Positions 47,272-58,589 of a DNA stretch of 64,000 nt are shown here, one piece after another (position 1 is the first letter of the stretch; each line of letters starts with the position of its first letter). The notes beneath the pieces were generated by a model, which saw only the letters and a program-made list of their open reading frames with translations, was not told where the DNA came from and made no database searches. This DNA comes from Steromphala cineraria (Eukaryota > Mollusca > Gastropoda > Trochida > Trochidae): contig OU744730.1 of NCBI GenBank assembly GCA_916613615.1, positions 5,611,582 through 5,675,581 on the forward strand, read 5' to 3'. Position numbers and translations under genes: made by a program.

Positions 47272-48845
47272 GAAAGTATCAATAAATGGTTATAGTTCAA
47301 GTTTTAGCAACGTAGAAGCGGGTGTACCCCAGGGCTCAGTGTTGGGCCCCCTTTTGTTCATTATTTATATTAATGATATTGTTGAAGGCATAAACAGTAA
47401 CATTCGCCTTTTTGCCGATGATACATCCATATATGTTATTATAGACGATCATTTTATGGCTGCTGCAACTATAAATAGTGATTTAGAAAAAATTGCAAAC
47501 TGGGCTAGAAAATGGCAAGTTAGTTTCAATCCTAGTAAGACCGAGAGTATGATATTTAGTAGAAAAACGCAAAACTACGTCAAACCGATCTTATCAATGA
47601 ACGGCGCGCCTGTAAAAGAAGTTGAAGAACACAAACATTTAGGTTTAACACTTCAAAGCGATTGTTCTTGGAAACAACATATAAATGAAATGATAAAGAA
47701 AATAAGACCTAGGATCAATTGTTTTAGAAGTTTGAAATACCGTTTATCTCGTAAAACACTAGACACTCTGTACAAATCTTTCATCCACCCACTCTTTGAT
47801 TATGGTTGTCAGATATGGGATAACTGTACAATTGAACAAGCAAATGTGCTGGAAAGTCTTCACTTGGATGCATTGAGAACGATTTGTGGTGCAGTTCGAG
47901 GCACCAGTCATGACAAATTATACAGTGAAACTAATTATACCACATTGAAAAATCGAAGGTATCGCTTTAAACTCATTAGTTTTTATAAAATGTACTACGG
48001 TATGGCTCCGGACTATTTAAACGAACTTGTACCAGGTACAGTATTGGAACTAAGTAACTATAACCTAAGAAACAGTGCTTCCATCCAATCAATCAACTGT
48101 AGGACGCATAGATATTCTCTTTCTTTTTTACCTAGCGTCATTGATTCATGGAACTCTTTACCCATCGCAGTTAAGAATGCCCGATCGGTAACCCAATTTA
48201 AAACGATGATCAGCCCAGCTGTATCTGTATCTCCAAGTAACTTTGATTCAAATTTAGGAACTCGCTTTTGTCAAATAATTCATTGCCGCCTCAAGCTCGG
48301 CTGTAGTGATCTGAATGCAGACAAATATAACCGACACATATCTGAAATATCCAGGTGTTCTTGTGGCCATTTTAATGAAGACGCCCTTCACTACCTGTTT
48401 GTTTGTCGCAACTACCATAACCTAAGATCAAATATGTATTTCTATACACAAGGATATAATTTGAACACAGTATTGTACGGAAATGAATCTTTAGATAACA
48501 GAACAAACAACAATATCCTCAGATCCTTACATCAATTCATTAGTAAAAGTAATCGCTTTTTATGAGCTCTTATACTAATCTGTTCACTAGTAATATCTGT
48601 TACATATAAAATATCATCTTTACTGCAGCATATCATATCATCATATCATAGGCATCTCCAACAACGTTATTCTTTAACATAAACTGATTCGACTATAAAG
48701 ATGGTTTTATAAATTATATTTTTCTAATTGTATTGTATATAATGTCCAGCTTTCTCTGTTGTATTTAGGAGCGGTGTTCAAATAAGCCTTGTGGCTTGTT
48801 CACCAATCCATATTTCATTTTATGAAATAAAAATATGTTTAAACC
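47272..48845 (+). mobile_element. 5'-truncated LINE with 14-bp target-site duplication
   Basis: ACAAAGAGTACGCA stands at 47258-47271 and again at 48846-48859, exactly bracketing the insert. The left end begins inside RT; the right end has a ~280-bp 3' UTR with AATAAA at 48826. An open coding frame and a perfect target duplication indicate recent insertion. Confidence 0.95.
47273..48565 (+). CDS. LINE ORF2 C-terminal part: reverse transcriptase and zinc-knuckle tail
   Basis: Encodes the fingers/palm to C-terminus of a non-LTR reverse transcriptase that copies LINE RNA at the nicked target. It starts mid-domain (KVSINGYSS), then AGVPQGSVLGPLLFIIYINDI, then the catalytic box FADD (47411-47422). 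SFNPSKTESMIF and HLGLTL follow, with the thumb after that. The tail has C-x-C-x8-H-x4-C (CSCGHFNEDALHYLFVC), a zinc-binding motif of the kind seen after RT in many LINEs. There are no stops or frameshifts over ~430 codons. It lacks endonuclease and the first RT blocks because of 5' truncation, so it is inactive alone. It is a different family from the broken LINE at 35285-37650. Confidence 0.92.
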   Translation, partial: KVSINGYSSSFSNVEAGVPQGSVLGPLLFIIYINDIVEGINSNIRLFADDTSIYVIIDDHFMAAATINSDLEKIANWARKWQVSFNPSKTESMIFSRKTQNYVKPILSMNGAPVKEVEEHKHLGLTLQSDCSWKQHINEMIKKIRPRINCFRSLKYRLSRKTLDTLYKSFIHPLFDYGCQIWDNCTIEQANVLESLHLDALRTICGAVRGTSHDKLYSETNYTTLKNRRYRFKLISFYKMYYGMAPDYLNELVPGTVLELSNYNLRNSASIQSINCRTHRYSLSFLPSVIDSWNSLPIAVKNARSVTQFKTMISPAVSVSPSNFDSNLGTRFCQIIHCRLKLGCSDLNADKYNRHISEISRCSCGHFNEDALHYLFVCRNYHNLRSNMYFYTQGYNLNTVLYGNESLDNRTNNNILRSLHQFISKSNRFL

Positions 48846-48859
48846 ACAAAGAGTACGCA

Positions 48860-49455
48860 ATGATAATAAATACCTGCTTGTGATAAAAGAGTACAAAGTG
48901 AAGTTTATCCTACAGCAAAATAACAATGCGCATTTTTTTAATGCATCAAAATCATAACTTGTTTGAGAAATTGTAGAGGTATTTTAGAAATTGGAAAAAC
49001 AATAATGCAGAGGGATTATATGGATAACAACTTCATCGTATGCGACTGCTTGAGAAGTACACAACAACAATCTGTGTCGAATTGTTGCATACCATGAACA
49101 ATGAAGTTGTCATCCATGTATTACTCTGCATTATCATCAAAATCATGACGCGCATCATTTCATATGTAATCAGTCAAACGGAAACATTAACAGTTTGACA
49201 TACTGACAGAATTTCAGCGCTTTCTTTACTTTAAAAACCTTAACATCATAATTATATTCATTAATTCGTGTTATGGGTTAAAGTGAGGACTTGGTCTACT
49301 CTTAACAATTTATTCAGAACTTGTTTTTTCTTACTTACTGACTGTATGCCTTGTGGTTAGATCGTTTTCGTTTTTGACTTGTGACGAGTTTACCCAAACC
49401 AATCATACAATCACTGCAAGTTTGGAGTTCTAAAAGCTTAAACAAAGCATACAGG
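48860..49455. other. non-coding stretch, no feature seen
   Basis: It runs from the right target-site copy of the LINE to the next MITE. Nothing was recognised. Confidence 0.4.
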
Positions 49456-49714
49456 TTAAAGGGGCAGTAGCACGTTTTTATGGGGAATAAAAGGTTATGT
49501 CAGGAAAATGAAAATAAATGGTTTCAATTGAAAGACAATGTATTTAAAATAGACGGAGCAGTAAGAATTCAAATATATAACGTAAAGTTTAGCCATGCGA
49601 CTCGTTTTTCTTACACAAAATGAATTAAAGGTGTTCACAAAAAATGGCCGCCAATGGATTTTATGTGAATCTTCATACTTTGTCCCCTGACTCTGGATGA
49701 TTGACTTGTGTAAT
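49456..49714 (-). mobile_element. TTAA-flanked MITE, copy 4, truncated
   Basis: It begins with TTAA and AGGGGCAGTAGCACGTTTTT and runs as in copy 3 to GGATGATTGACTTGTGTAATG. It then breaks off into a tandem-core element near 49714; the other end is gone. Confidence 0.85.
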
Positions 49715-50455
49715 GCTAGATTCACGAAACTTCATAAACTTATCAACCAAGATCCCTACATGTATCTTTTGAAGGTAAGACCAACAAATTATTAATTTTT
49801 TGTGCGGTTTCCATTGAAACAAGACTTAAACAGTGACTCTATGACCAAGTCCTTATCCAGAGCATATCTCCTAAACTATACATGCTAGCTTCACCAAACT
49901 TCATACACTCATGACCCATGATCCATAGATGTGCCTTTTGAAGGTTAGACCAACAAATTATTTTCCTTTTTTGCAGTTTCCATGGATATATGACTAAAAA
50001 GGGATTCCATGATAAATTACTTTGTCCTGAACATATTTCCTGAAATATACATCTCAGCTTCACCAAATTTGCTACATATGTCAATCGTGATTGCTGGATA
50101 TGCCTTGTGAGAGTTAAACAATATATATATGGATTTTCTTCTCTGTGTTTTTTTTTGGAAAACATAACTTACAAAGTGACTCAACAAAAATAATTTTGTC
50201 CTCAGTGCATCTCCTAGAATATTCATGATAACTACCTCAAATTTGAAACAAAGATCAACCATTATCCCTAGATGTACCCTTTTAATTGTAAAACCTGTTA
50301 ATTAATTTGGTATTGGGGTTTCAGTGGAAAGAAGACTTACACAATGACTTACTGTATACTCAACTATCATATAACTTTAACCAATATTAATCAGTTTTAC
50401 TATTTGAAATTCTTTGAACTAAGTAGGGAGCGGGGGTATGTGAGCTTTGCTCGCT
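49715..50455 (+). mobile_element. tandem-core element, copy 2, headless
   Basis: Units carry ACTTCATA-AC-TATCAACCAWGATCCCTA and CAGAGCATATCTCCTAAACTATACATGCTAGC, as in 42423-42975, with increasing divergence to the right. It ends GAGCGGGGGTATGTGAGC, the same GCGGGGGTAT word that heads copy 1. The head and GTCC run are missing, replaced by a MITE fragment. Confidence 0.7.
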
Positions 50456-50718
50456 TCTTCACTTGTTTGACTTTATATTCTGTGATAGAAACAAACTTTT
50501 TGTGTCAAATAGGATATAGCTCGGACATGTCAGATGCTTGTTTTATTTCATCCCTCTTATCATTTGGGCATGTCAGAGTTTTCTATCCTTATATCTGTCA
50601 ACAAACAACGTGAAACCTACAGGTCTATTACCATGAGTGCGTCGAAGTCGTTCGAGACGTCATCACTAATCAAATTACTGCTGGCCAAACAGACAGAATG
50701 GTTTGGTGTTGTTCGACA

Positions 50719-50835
50719 CATTAAATGCAGCCTTTGGCAATTACCAAGTGTTAATGATACAGATAGCATTACTTTAGCTGGGAGCGTTACAGAACAGGAT
50801 GTGATTTTGCTAATTGACAGTGATAATGGTTAATA
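50719..50835 (+). repeat. fragment of a dispersed repeat with a short open frame
   Basis: AAGTGTTAATGATACAGA and GTTACAGAACAGGATGTGAT and TGCTAATT match 52640-52720 and 20080-20150. A frame from ATG at 50634 (MSASKSFETSSLIKLLLAKQ..., 66 residues) reads through it to TAA. No domain is recognised and the frame is not kept in the other copies, so it is probably not a gene. Confidence 0.5.
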
Positions 50836-50844
50836 AATCAAGGC

Positions 50845-51710
50845 ACATATGGTCGAATACGTTTGCAGGTTTGGTTTCTGATTCTTGAGGTAAAGTATGG
50901 TGAATCAATATTGATAAATAAATAAATGGTAAATTTATATACTCTACACCAAAGAAACAAAGTTGCTTTTTTAATCAATATTAAAATTTCTGATTATTAC
51001 ACAAAAATCACAAACATACGTATTTGTGTAACATCAACGACGTCATTATGATAGAAGATATTTAAACTTCCTTAAAATTTTTAGTAATTTGGTTTAAATG
51101 TTAAATATTTAATAGAAAGAAACAGAAAGCCATTTACTATTCTTTGCTTTATCTCGAGCATATTAAAATCCAATTGCTCTTTGTGAGAAGACTAAGAAAC
51201 CCTTAGTATTTATTTATGAAAATATTATGTGTTAACATAAAGTTCAGTTATAAAAGATAATTTTTACACCCTAAGGAATTAAAACCCGACACAATAATGC
51301 CACTGGTGTGGTATTGTTGGCGTCTGGTTTCTCGGATCTCATCAGAACATTACAATTGTCTAGCCTGAAATCTTCTTCAAAGAAGTTTTTAGTGCTTGAG
51401 GCAAAGATGTGTTTGATTGAATTGCTTGTTTTTTGGAAAATCTTGCATTGGAACCACTTGCATTGGAACAATTTGAAGTTTTAATACCAGATGTTCAGAA
51501 CTTTGTTATGCTTACCAATGAGTAAGTACAAAGTAACTACTTCATTAACCGAGGAGAGGGGGACATTTTGACAGAAATGCGCACTTTTGTGATAAGCTTT
51601 TTAATTTTTTTTACATCGATTGAGAGCTACATTAAGTGGTGATAGGTTTTTCAGAAAACATATTTGACGGTTAAAGAACAGCAGTGTCCGGCAGTGATGA
51701 GATCCCAGTT
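50845..51710. other. non-coding stretch, no feature seen
   Basis: AT-rich sequence with nothing recognised. Confidence 0.4.
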
Positions 51711-51713
51711 TTT

Positions 51714-52135
51714 AGCTCATCAGGTCTGAAAGCCCAATTGGCTGATGGCATGGCATGGCGTCCGACGTCCGTCCATCTGTAAACTTTTCACATTATCGAC
51801 TTCCTCTCCAGAACCAATGATTCTAGAGAGCTGAAAAGTTGTGTGTAGACTCCTTGGCCAATGGGGGTTCTAAATTGTAGATTTGGTTACCCCATGACCC
51901 CAAATTGGGTCACAGGGGTCAACATCTTAAAAACCTATTTTCATCTTCTTCTTCTCCAGTTCCAAAAGGTCTAGAGAGCTGAAAAGCTGTTTGTAGACTC
52001 CTTGGCCAATGGGGATTCTAAATTGTAGATGTGGTTACCCCATGACCCCAAATTTGGTCACAGGGGTCAAAACCTTAAAAACATATTTTTCATCAAAAGT
52101 CTGATGAGCTACAGAGCCCATGGCTCTATTTTTGA
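51714..52135. mobile_element. tandem-core element (AGAAAGCTGAAAC family), copy 2
   Basis: The head TTAGCTCATCAGG ... GGCATGGCGTCCGACGTCCGTC is followed by two ~146-bp units (CTAGAGAGCTGAAAAG-TG near 51825 and 51970). The tail is CTGATGAGCTACAGAGCCCATGGCTC. AGCTCATCAG at the head and CTGATGAGCT at the tail are inverted, which defines the element ends. Confidence 0.8.
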
Positions 52136-52544
52136 CAGTTGTGGTGGATTGGGATTGTATTATATAGAACCAGACGCGAATCCAACCTCAACTTCCAGAC
52201 CACTAACCCTTTCAAACTTGAATGAGAATGATAAATAGTCAGGACGACAATGTCATTGTTTACCTGTGCTTAGGAAGAACATAGTGTGTTCCTGCTCTGC
52301 AATATGATGCCTAAAGCACCATCGTTTCTAAGCTTTCTCTCGTATATATACATTTTCCATAAGAGATTGGCTACTGATTGTAGGTTCAGAGTGAGGTTGA
52401 TTACTACTGATGTTATACAATATGTACGTGAATATATACGTACGTCCGAATTTCCAGGTTTGTTATTGAATGTACTTTACGTCCAGGAAATACTCAGCCA
52501 AACTTCCCTAATTAGAAACAACTACACTAATGGCATCTAAGTAA

Positions 52545-52740
52545 ATCGCTTTCCAAGCCAATAGTCACATTAATTGTTCTTTCTAACAGGGAGATGAGAT
52601 CGGAGTTGTTAGTCATGTTCTGGAGATCCTTTAGCCCCAGACAAGTGTTAATGATACAGAGATCTCTACTTCAGAGCGGAAGCATTACAGAACAGGATGT
52701 GATTATGCTAATTAAGAGGGGAATTCGTTTATGAATCAAG
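52545..52740 (+). repeat. dispersed repeat, uninterrupted copy
   Basis: It matches both flanks of the MITE at 19709-20073 but without the MITE: CCTTTAGCCCCAGACAAGTG at ~52628 spans the junction. It acts as a paralogous empty site. Confidence 0.7.
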
Positions 52741-52744
52741 CAAG

Positions 52745-53060
52745 ACATGAGGGGTGTTTCGTGACCACGATGAGTTCCATCAGCGCCCTAAGTGCTAGCA
52801 GACAGAAAACATTCTTGAAGGGTCAGCTTATTTAAGGATTCAGTCGAGAGGGGGAATTTGCTAAACAAACACTATGTTAATCTCTGCTTGTAAAGTTAGG
52901 ATAGTAATACCAGGATGCAATACAGATAGAGTCTTGCATCACTGTTGTTGCTACATTTTTTCAAAACTTTACGTTGGTAACAATCGTTTTCGTGAGTAAA
53001 ACTTCGGAAATAATGTTTCTCAATGCATAGGTAATAAAACTACATATTAATATAATTTTA
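52745..53060. other. non-coding stretch, no feature seen
   Basis: Nothing was recognised between the dispersed repeat and the next tandem-core element. Confidence 0.4.
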
Positions 53061-53064
53061 AAAT

Positions 53065-53615
53065 ACTATAGGGAGAGACTAGTGAAACCTTGTGTACAGA
53101 CTCCTGGACTAGTGAGGATTATACATTGTAGCTATGGTGGCCCCGAAAATGGGCAACAGGGGCCACGCCATAAAAACCTGTTTTCATCTTCTTCTCCAGA
53201 AGCATAAGGCCTAGAAAGCTGAAACCTTGTGTACAGACTCCTTGAATAGAGAAAATTATAAATTGTAGCTTTGGTGGTCCTGTTATCCCTAATAGGGGCC
53301 ACAGGCACCACGTCCTTACGAACTATTTCCATCTTCTCAAGAAGCGAAAGGCACAGAAAGCTGAAACCTTGTGAATATACTCTTTGACTAGCGAGGAATA
53401 AGTGCCTCAGGGGCCACTAATTTCTAATATAATCTAATTTCATTTTTTTCTCAAGAAGCATCAGGCCTAGAAAGCTGAAGCTTTGTGTGCAAACTACCAA
53501 GTTAGAAAAGAAGGATTCCACATTTATTATAACCACATTAGCCAAACTCTATAGCATAATTGGATACGAAGCCTGAGCAATATGAGCAACAGAGTCAATG
53601 GCTCTTTTATTGAAG
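53065..53615. mobile_element. tandem-core element (AGAAAGCTGAAAC family), copy 3
   Basis: Units with AGAAGCATAAGGCCTAGAAA start near 53200, 53341 and 53457. It ends with GCAACAGAGTCAATGGCTC, as in the other two copies. The head is missing. Confidence 0.75.
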
Positions 53616-53735
53616 ACAGACTTAACTTGAACGAGTAAAAACGTTCTGTAAAGGTTTTTGCCGAAAATTCATAATGGCTGAAGTGGATTCAAAACATTGT
53701 GGTGTGTTTAAATATAACAAAATTATCTTTTAGAG

Positions 53736-54330
53736 AGAAAGAGTGAGCGAGTTGGTGTTAAACGTGTTTGAACAATATTTCAGTTATTAAACACGTGGAT
53801 GTTGCAATCCAAAAGAGAGTAGAGAGAAAGACTTGTTCAAGTTCTCATTCCAGAAGATGCAAAACAAACGCTATCCTTTATATCCAGAGCAGATATTTGG
53901 CAGGAGTATGACAGTCCTGATTCTATCAATACCTCTTTTTAGTACTTCAGATAATAATTTTGTTGTATTTGAATGCAGAGAGAAAAAGTCAACTTTTGAC
54001 CATGACATTTTCAAATATGAAAAGAAAAAGGTTCAATTGGCTGTTATCATTAGGCGAAGTTAGTTCAATGGAGTTCAAAGGTGTCAGTTTTAAGAGATGT
54101 GTAAGTATTAAATGGCCAATAATTAGCTTTCCATAAATAAATTCCTGCTTTGAAATACAAAATATTTTCAGTACCATTAGATTAATTATGACACATTAGT
54201 GAGTGTTTAAAACAATTTTTTCAGTTATTAACCACGTTAATGTTGTCATCCAAAAGATGATAGATCGATTTTTCAGTTATTTATCACGTGTATGTTGCCA
54301 TCCAAACGAGAGTAGATAGATCAGGGTGAA
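53736..54330 (+). repeat. short hairpin repeats, GTGTTT-stem class (three copies)
   Basis: The best copy has AACGTGTTT (53761-53769), GAACAATATTTCAGTTATT and AAACACGT (53789-53796), followed by GGATGTTGCAATCCAAAAGAGAG. Two worn copies follow near 54215 and 54275. Further copies are at 54962-55075 and, reversed, 59290-59365. The loop matches the GCCGC-stem class at 5343. Confidence 0.65.
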
Positions 54331-54356
54331 AGGGTGAGGGAAAAAACGGATAGAAA

Positions 54357-54726
54357 GGCAAAGTGAGAGATTTTTAAATAGACAACATGTCATATTATGA
54401 TTTGTTTTCTATTCATTACCAGAATTAAGTTTTTATTCAGTTGAACCTTTGCTTTAAAGAATTCTGAACTAATTTTGAACATATTTCAGAACAGTAATGT
54501 TTTTGACAATCGTTGTCACCTACTTTATTAAAGAAAATTGAAGGCAAAGTGAGAGATTTTTGAAAAGACAACACAGCATATTATGAATTTTTCTATTCAT
54601 TACCAGAATTAAGTTTTTATTCAGTTGAACCTTTGCTTTAAAGAATTCTGAACTAATTTTGAACATATTTCAGAACAGTAATGTTTTTGACAATCGTGGT
54701 CACTTACTTTATTAAAGAAAATTGAA
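54357..54726 (+). repeat. tandem duplication of 185 bp
   Basis: 54357-54541 and 54542-54726 are near-identical (GGCAAAGTGAGAGATTTTT ... TTTATTAAAGAAAATTGAA), with most differences in the first 50 bases. This is a recent local duplication. Confidence 0.92.
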
Positions 54727-55079
54727 AAAATTATGGTAAATTGATCTGCTTCGCTGAACGCATTCTCCGTGTTCGTCTATTTTTGAGTATTAATATATTA
54801 AACAATTGTTTGTATAACATTATTTGTCTAATATCAACTTAGCGTATTTAACAGATGATTACAAACGTATTTTTTAAATGTTATCAGTTTCAGTAGTCAT
54901 GTTGGATATTAAACTCTTGCACTTATATTTGTTATTATTTTATGGTGTTGATCATTTTTTTTTCTCATTGAGTGAGTTGAGTGAGTTGGTGTTTTACGTG
55001 TTCTGAACAATATTTTAGTTATTAAACACGTGGACGTTGCCATCCAAAAGAGAGTAGACAGATCAGAGAGAAAGGCATC

Positions 55080-55794
55080 GAAAGGATGAGGGAAAAGACG
55101 GAAAGACAGCAAGTTGCAATGGAGTTGTGACCATTTGGGGGTCCACCAGAACCATTAGAGACAGATGTCTGGCGTTCTTGAAAGATGTTTTTAAAGGTCT
55201 TACTAATTGCAGAACTTAGATATTGCAAACATCTTGATGAAAAATAGGATTTTAGAAAGAAGATTTCCTTGTCTTTTTGTTGGTCTGAGAACAAATCCAT
55301 CATGGGCATGCACGTAAATTGTGGCTTGTGCAATCTTGCACAACATTTGTATTATACAATCAGATATTGTTTTCAATGATGTGGAAGAGTTGACAATGCA
55401 AGGGCCGGACAATCACTGATTTGGTATCGGAGATAGTTTTGCATAAACTTACTTTTCATGAGTTTCAAATTACACCACAATATTTAAGTATTATTCTGAA
55501 TGCCTGCTTCATACTTATCTAGAGTAAAGGTTTATTTGACCTATGAAGAAAAAAATGTTTTATATATATCCTTATATTTTCAATGTTTTAGGTATAGAAA
55601 TGGGCACTGTCCACCCATCTAATGACTTTGTGAAAAAGAAACAATTATAATCAATTCAAATTAGAATAACAGAACCATTTAATTAAATGTCATGGGTAAC
55701 AATTTCGAGATATCTACAGATTATTTGCAGGTCTTGTAAGAAAAAGTGCCATCTTGTAACAAACATGTCAAGACTCTGATCTGTCTCACAACTC
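55080..55794. other. non-coding stretch, no feature seen
   Basis: Overlapping short minus-strand frames occur but none has recognisable content. It lies outside the left arm of the inverted duplication. Confidence 0.4.
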
Positions 55795-56335
55795 ACACCG
55801 GGTAATCAATCATCCATTTCTCTGAGTAATCAGCCTTTTCTCTTTGCGACAACTGCTTTTCTCTCTCCAAAATCCAATATGGAAGCTAATTCGGACACAA
55901 AATCGGCTGCGAAAATACAGTAAGTGATCTTCTTTTATCAACACGTATACTTTATCAAGTAGAGGGAAGGAGTATCTATATTTGGGGATAGTTGTCATTT
56001 CAATAGGATTTATTTTTCATATTCATAATCGCTGCACAAGGTGAATCAGCTCCCCGCTTCTGTCAAATTTCACCAAGTTTTCATACATTAACCACAGTTT
56101 GAGGATGTTCATGCATTTTGATGTTTCCATTTAGGTCTTAATGTTATAGAAAACAGCTGAAATTTGATGTATTAGTTTTTAGTTACTTGTAATATCCCAA
56201 ATTCAAATCGCAAAATAAAACGCCTTTTCTCTCAATATGACAACGTCTTATTCTCTTTACACTAAATGTCAACATTCAAACAATATTTTACATGAAGAAG
56301 AACGGTGATGCTTGTAAAACGATTTTTACGTATTT
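55795..56335 (+). repeat. left arm of a large inverted duplication
   Basis: It is the reverse complement of ~58035-58571, at about 94% identity by eye over the outer 500 bases. It starts ACACCGGGTAATCAATCATC. Inside are pyrimidine-rich sequence, an ATG and a GTAAGT donor (see the candidate exon). Similarity fades inward past 56300. Confidence 0.95.
55879..55919 (+). CDS. candidate first coding exon in the inverted duplication (MEANSDTKSAAKI...)
   Basis: A pyrimidine-rich leader (TTTTCTCTCTCC) precedes ATGGAAGCTAATTCGGACAC and a GTAAGT donor at 55920. It encodes 13 residues, MEANSDTKSAAKI, plus 2 bases; without splicing it stops at once. The right-arm copy (ATG at 58491, minus) keeps the same residues, with one synonymous change, but its donor reads ATAAGT. 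No following exon was identified. Confidence 0.25.
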
Positions 56336-56349
56336 AGAAGCTGTTCCCT

Positions 56350-56712
56350 TTAAAGGGGCAGTAGCACGTTTTTTGACAATTTTATAATTTAACATTTTCA
56401 CTGATAATTGTAAGTTAATGTTATATGTATTATTTTGACAGTGTTAAAAATCTCATTACACAAGTCAATCATCCATAGTCAGAGGACAAAGTATGAAGAT
56501 TCACATAAAATCCATTGGCGGCCATTTTTGTGTGAACACCTTTAATTCATTTTGTTTAATAAAAGGAATCGCATGTCTAAACTTTACGTTATATATTTGA
56601 ATTATTACTGCTCCAGTTAGTTTAAATACATTGTCTTTCAGTTGGAACTATTTATTTTCATTTTTTGACATCACCTTATATTCCCCCTAAAAACGTGCTA
56701 CTGCCCCTTTAA
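56350..56712 (+). mobile_element. TTAA-flanked MITE, copy 5
   Basis: Complete inverted ends AAGGGGCAGTAGCACGTTTT with TTAA at 56350 and 56709. It lies in the spacer of the inverted duplication, just inside the left arm. Confidence 0.92.
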
Positions 56713-58034
56713 AGAATGATGCATGGTGTCTTAAACGAAGAGATTACAGAACACATTGAATATTAATCAGATCAATGTAAATATGTACTGCAGTGATATT
56801 TTAATTGAACGAATAGGTCTATGGTTTCTGTGACCTCTGTAATATTCCAATTTCAACTTCTACGATGTAAAGGATTTCCATGGACATGATCTTGTTAAAT
56901 CGTTTTCTTAAACCACTAAGAACCACTTTAATATGTATATGTAATATCTAATCTAGATACCTAATGGATGAATTAGACATGCGTCCATTAGCGGACAATC
57001 CAATAAGACACAAGGGTAGCTCTGCAAACATGAGTCAAAATACAAGGCAAACAATAGACAGTACATGCGTCTTTTTGTAATACGAACTTTGCTAGCAAAG
57101 GGAACAACATCTGAGGACATAAGGTTGGCTACAGCTGCGTACCTTAAGATTGTTCACTTGCTTGTTGAACTTTGTGCAAATATCATGTAAATTGGGTTTC
57201 CTTTTGACGTCCATAAAATAACTCCAGGAGCACCGACAAACGACAACCATGCAATTATCCATTAGTGAAATAATCATTCCCAAACCATATTTCGGGATCG
57301 TCTTGTCACCGGTACTGAATTTAGATATTTGGCATGATTAAATAGACAGATGGGGTCATACTTGTGAAATTCAGATTTCTTGAATTTCGATTTAAATAAT
57401 ACATATACATTCTTTGGGAAAGAAATCAGTACAGTTACATTGCATTAGTGAACAGGAACAAATATGACTAAGTTCTAAAGCTATTAATTACTAATGAAGG
57501 ATTCTGTAGAGAAAAATACAAAATAGTGTTTTCGAAATTTTGCCCTGGTCATTTCAATGCCCTGCCAATTAGTTACGGTTGTCTTTTAGGTATGACATAT
57601 GAATATGTTAACGCTAACTGAATGTTAACTTGTGTAAACTTTAACATTATACGTTTCGTTTTCACAATGCTAGGATGCCTCAAAGACATACCAAATTACA
57701 TGATGTTTGCACTAAAAACGCAGGTTACTGAACAAACTTAAGATATTCAGCTGTATACACTCAATACATGTAGTCTTCTAATCTTTGTCACTAGTACATC
57801 TTGGAAAGCCAATGATATTTTTGCAAATTGTTCCTTTTGTATCAGTTTTTTTATTACAAGGCGGATCAAACCCGTTACTGATTTTGAATTTTGGATTTTC
57901 ATCCTTCTAACAGACAATCATTGATGGCTTCTTTTCTGTTTACTGTAAGAAAATAAAACACCATGTGAATGTATAGATTTTATGAAGCCTCACCTAAAAC
58001 AGCATCTGTCAATTAGAATCATAAGTGAACAACT
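56713..58034. other. spacer of the inverted duplication
   Basis: Mostly unique AT-rich sequence without recognisable transposase or host gene. A possible tiny exon (TTCTAACAG | 31 bases | GTAAGA near 57912) is too weak to call. Confidence 0.4.
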
Positions 58035-58571
58035 TAACATAATAAAACGATTTACATGCATTACTGTACCTCTACATGTAAAATATTGTTTGAATGTCGA
58101 CATTTAGTGTAAAGAGCATAAGACGTTGTCATATTGAGAGAAAAGGCGTTTTAGTTTGCGTTTTGAATTTGGGATATTACAAGTAACTAAAAACTAATAC
58201 ATCCAATTTAAGCTATTTTCTATAACATTAAGACCTAAATGGAAACATAGACATGCATGAACATCCTCAAACTGTGGTTAATGTGCGAAAGCTGAGTGAA
58301 ATTTGACACGAAGCGGGGGGCTGGTTCAACTTGTACAGCGATTATGAATATGAAAAATAAATCCTATTGAAATGACAACTATCCCCAAATATAGATATTC
58401 CTTCCCGCTACTTGATTAAGTATACGTGTTGATAAAAGAAGATCACTTATTGTATTTTCGCAGCCGATTTTGTGTCCGAATTAGCCTCCATATTGGATTT
58501 TGGAGAGAGAAAAGCAGTTGTCGCAAAGAGAAAAGGCTGATTACTCAGAGAAATGGATGATTGATTACCCC
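58035..58571 (-). repeat. right arm of the large inverted duplication
   Basis: Reverse complement of 55795-56335, ending ...GGATGATTGATTACCCCGTGT. Differences from the left arm are scattered single bases and a few one-base gaps. The MITE starting at ~58590 is only ~20 bases outside. Confidence 0.95.
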
Positions 58572-58589
58572 GTGTTACAACTGGTCCAA

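Noticed and set aside
57912..57945. A 31-base internal exon between CAG and GTAAGA
   Set aside because: Too short and unsupported; such chance pairs are frequent in this composition.
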